Below are positions 5,010 to 6,886 of a stretch of 6,886 bases of DNA, piece after piece. The notes under the pieces are model-generated. The model was not told where the DNA came from. It searched no databases and saw only the letters and a list, made by a program, of their open reading frames with translations. The DNA is from Rhodoferax sp. (GTDB taxonomy: Bacteria; Pseudomonadota; Gammaproteobacteria; Burkholderiales; Burkholderiaceae), in the NCBI GenBank assembly GCA_028292075.1, contig JAQGNA010000277.1:1-6886 (forward strand), given 5' to 3'. Both the position numbers and the translations under genes were made by a program. Numbering within the stretch: position 1 is the stretch's first letter; every line of letters begins with the position of its first letter.

Positions 5010-6433
5010 GCGGGCCCCTTGCTCCTACTGCCGGTGTCCGGCGTGTCCCTGGCGCGCCCCGTGGAACGCAGCCGGTCACCGGTGCGGTCGACGTCCAGTC
5101 GTTCCTCAACGACCACCGTTTCTCGGGCTACCAGTGGCTGATCTTTTTCATGTGCTTCATGGTCGTGTTGCTGGACGGCTTCGACACCGCTGCCATTGGC
5201 TACATCGCCCCATCGCTGATCGTTGAATGGGGCGTCGCCAGGCCGGCCCTCGCGCCGGTGCTAAGCGCGGCGCTGTTCGGCCTGGCCGCGGGTGCCCTGA
5301 GTGCCGGCCCGCTGGCGGACAAGTTCGGTCGCAAGCTGGTGCTCATCGGCTCGGTCCTGGTGTTCGCCATCGCCTGCCTGATCTCCGGTTATGCCACCAG
5401 CCTGACCGAGTTGACCGTGCTCCGGTTCATCACGGGTCTGGGGCTGGGCGCCGCCATGCCGAACGCCGTCACGCTGACCAGCGAATACTGCCCCGACCGC
5501 CAACGCGCCACCCTGACCAACGCCATGTTCTGCGGCTTTCCGCTGGGCGCGGCATTCGGCGGCTTTCTTGCTTCGTGGATGATCCCGCACTGGGGCTGGC
5601 GCAGCGTGCTGCACCTGGGCGGCATCGCGCCGCTGGTGCTGGCGGTGGCAATGCTCTTCATGTTGCCGGAGTCCGTGCGCTACCTGGTGGCGCGCGGCCG
5701 GCCGGTGGCGCAGGTCAAGCGCATCCTGTCGCGCATCTCAGCCACCGCTGAGGCGGCATCCACTTTCGTGCTGAGCGAGAGCAAGGCCACCACGACCGGC
5801 CAAACCGGCCTTGCCGTGGTGCTCAGCAAGCGCTATCTGCTGGGGTCCGTGATGCTTTGGCTGGCCTATTTCATGGGCCTGGTGATCTTCTACGCGCTCA
5901 TCAACTGGATGCCGATCCTGCTGAAAGACGCCGGCATGGCGCCGCAAAAGGCGACGCTCGTCTCGGCGCTGTTCCCGCTCGGCGGTGTCGGCGCCGTGCT
6001 GTTCGGCTGGTTGATGGACCGCTTCAACCCGAACCGCATCATCGCCGTCGGCTATGCGCTGACGGCGGTGTCGATCTACGTGGTGGGCCAGGTCGTGGGG
6101 CATGACTGGCTGCTGGTCGCCATGGTGTTCGTGGCCGGGGCCATCATGAACACGGCCCAGTCGTCCATGCCGGCGCTGGCGGCGGGTTTTTATCCGACCC
6201 AGGGGCGCGCCACCGGTGTGGCGTGGATGTTGGGCATCGGCCGGTTCGGCGGCATCGCGGGCTCGTTCCTGGTGGCCGAGCTGGCGGCGCGGCAACTCGG
6301 CTTCGACCAGATCTTCACCATCGTGGCCGTGCCCGGCCTCATCGCCACGGTTGCGCTGCTGATCAAGCAGTGGGCGCATCCCGAAGGCGCGTCTGCCGCG
6401 TCGGCCTTGCGCCAGGGCACGATGGCGCACTAG
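5006..6433 (+). CDS. MFS transporter, AAHS (aromatic acid:H+ symporter) type, PcaK/PmdK-like
   Basis: A 475-residue, 12-helix major facilitator protein resembling 4-hydroxybenzoate/protocatechuate permeases. After a 28-residue Pro/Gly-rich tail comes the PcaK-like DVQSFLND (29-36). Helix 1 follows with the AAHS signature LLDGFDTAAIGYIAP (55-69); its two Asp are needed for transport in PcaK. The MFS loop 2-3 motif is GPLADKFGRK (101-110) and the equivalent loop in the second half is GWLMDRFNPNR (334-344). PESVRYLVARGR (221-232) precedes the central cytoplasmic loop. It should import an aromatic acid with protons across the inner membrane. With ligJ following 94 bp downstream, protocatechuate or a related acid is the likely cargo. 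ATG 5006 is chosen because it gives a PcaK-like N-terminus; ATG 4937 in the same frame would add 23 residues. The ribosome-binding site is weak and partly in a hairpin. Confidence 0.9.
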   Translation: MSGPLAPTAGVRRVPGAPRGTQPVTGAVDVQSFLNDHRFSGYQWLIFFMCFMVVLLDGFDTAAIGYIAPSLIVEWGVARPALAPVLSAALFGLAAGALSAGPLADKFGRKLVLIGSVLVFAIACLISGYATSLTELTVLRFITGLGLGAAMPNAVTLTSEYCPDRQRATLTNAMFCGFPLGAAFGGFLASWMIPHWGWRSVLHLGGIAPLVLAVAMLFMLPESVRYLVARGRPVAQVKRILSRISATAEAASTFVLSESKATTTGQTGLAVVLSKRYLLGSVMLWLAYFMGLVIFYALINWMPILLKDAGMAPQKATLVSALFPLGGVGAVLFGWLMDRFNPNRIIAVGYALTAVSIYVVGQVVGHDWLLVAMVFVAGAIMNTAQSSMPALAAGFYPTQGRATGVAWMLGIGRFGGIAGSFLVAELAARQLGFDQIFTIVAVPGLIATVALLIKQWAHPEGASAASALRQGTMAH

Positions 6434-6464
6434 CGTTCGCCGCCCACATTGAACCACTGCCAAA

Positions 6465-6490
6465 GCATCAGGCCATGCGGTGCCTGACGC
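6465..6490 (+). other. Hairpin in the transporter-ligJ intergenic gap
   Basis: TCAGGC (6468-6473) pairs with GCCTGA (6482-6487) around an 8-nt loop. Two more pairs (6465-6466 with 6489-6490) lie beyond one A/C mismatch. It stands in the 94-bp gap, with no T-run after it. It may be a processing or mRNA-stabilising structure within an operon, or chance. Confidence 0.25.
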
Positions 6491-6527
6491 CCGCGCCGCA
6501 ACCCCTCAACGACAAGGAGACCTTCAC

Positions 6528-6886
6528 ATGATCATCGACTGCCACGGCCACTACACCACCGCGCCCAAGGCGCTGGAGAACTGGCGCAACCAGCAGATCG
6601 CCGGCATCAAGGATCCGGCCCTCATGCCGAAGGTGGCCGACCTGAAGATCAGCGACGACCAGCTGCGCGAATCGATCGAGACCAACCAGCTGCGCCTGAT
6701 GAAGGAACGCGGCAGCGATCTCACGCTGTTCTCGCCGCGCGCCAGCTTCATGGCCCACCACATCGGCGACTTCAATGTGTCGTCCACCTGGGCGGCCATT
6801 TGCAACGAGCTCTGCTACCGGGTGTCGCAGCTGTTCCCCGACCACTTCGTGCCCGTGGCCATGCTGCCGCAGTCACCAGGTGTTGA
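6528..6886 (+). CDS. ligJ: 4-oxalomesaconate hydratase (LigJ/PmdE type), N-terminal part
   Basis: The first 119 codons of an amidohydrolase-fold enzyme, cut by the right edge. It opens with MIIDCHGHYTTAPKALE. The D-C-H-G-H motif (His6, His8) supplies metal ligands in this superfamily. GIKDP (25-29), RGSDLTLFSPRASFMAHH (61-78), STWAAICNELCYRVSQL (86-102) and AMLPQSPGV (111-119) match what I know of LigJ closely. LigJ hydrates 4-oxalomesaconate (or its enol form) to 4-carboxy-4-hydroxy-2-oxoadipate in the cytoplasmic protocatechuate 4,5-cleavage pathway; an aldolase then gives pyruvate and oxaloacetate. A strong ribosome-binding site AAGGAGA (6514-6520) is 7 nt from the ATG. It follows the transporter gene on the same strand and is probably co-transcribed. 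In Comamonas the equivalent gene is called pmdE. Confidence 0.93.
   Translation, partial: MIIDCHGHYTTAPKALENWRNQQIAGIKDPALMPKVADLKISDDQLRESIETNQLRLMKERGSDLTLFSPRASFMAHHIGDFNVSSTWAAICNELCYRVSQLFPDHFVPVAMLPQSPGV

Noticed and set aside
5738..6463. A 241-codon minus-strand frame opposite the transporter
   Set aside because: Composition is rich in His, Arg and Gln, typical of the antisense of membrane-protein codons, and it opposes a well-supported MFS gene.

Overview
The window is GC-rich, with strong G/C bias at third codon positions, and reads as chromosomal DNA of a betaproteobacterium, most likely Comamonadaceae (Variovorax, Acidovorax, Polaromonas or Comamonas relatives). The family-level call is an inference. 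It rests on the gene types (orphan Bug-type binding protein, DUF2244 protein, LysR / aromatic-acid transporter / LigJ cluster) and on protein motifs recognised by eye, not on a database search.

Layout. 1-515 (minus, runs off the left edge): N-terminal part of an FkbM-family methyltransferase. 746-1732 (plus, divergent from it): TctC/Bug-type periplasmic substrate-binding protein with a Tat-like signal peptide. 1955-2473 (plus): small DUF2244 membrane protein. 2491-2523: hairpin between convergent genes. 2523-3158 (minus): UdgX-type uracil-DNA glycosylase-superfamily protein with the KRRIH loop. 3245-3272: hairpin behind the next gene. 3285-4265 (minus): LysR-type regulator with an unusual insertion. 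4266-5005: 740-bp spacer holding a decayed receiver-domain fragment, a repeat-like AT-rich patch and a candidate promoter/operator. 5006-6433 (plus): AAHS-type MFS aromatic-acid transporter. 6528-6886 (plus, runs off the right edge): start of a LigJ/PmdE-type 4-oxalomesaconate hydratase.

The right part is the promoter-proximal end of a protocatechuate 4,5-cleavage (lig/pmd-type) catabolic cluster. The transporter would import the aromatic acid, the hydratase performs a late step after ring cleavage, and the divergent LysR protein is the natural candidate regulator. The ring-cleavage dioxygenase, dehydrogenase and aldolase are expected beyond the right edge but cannot be seen. The left part is a set of apparently unrelated single genes.

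The best leads for something undescribed are in the transporter leader. The start codon at 5006 lies in a 7-bp hairpin. A possible 49-codon leader ORF (4860-5009) ends in an ATGA overlap with that start, and an inverted repeat brackets a -10-like TAGAAT immediately upstream. Other notable items are the UdgX protein, the inserted segment in the LysR effector domain, and the receiver-domain relic. No rRNA, tRNA, CRISPR array or intact mobile element was seen.
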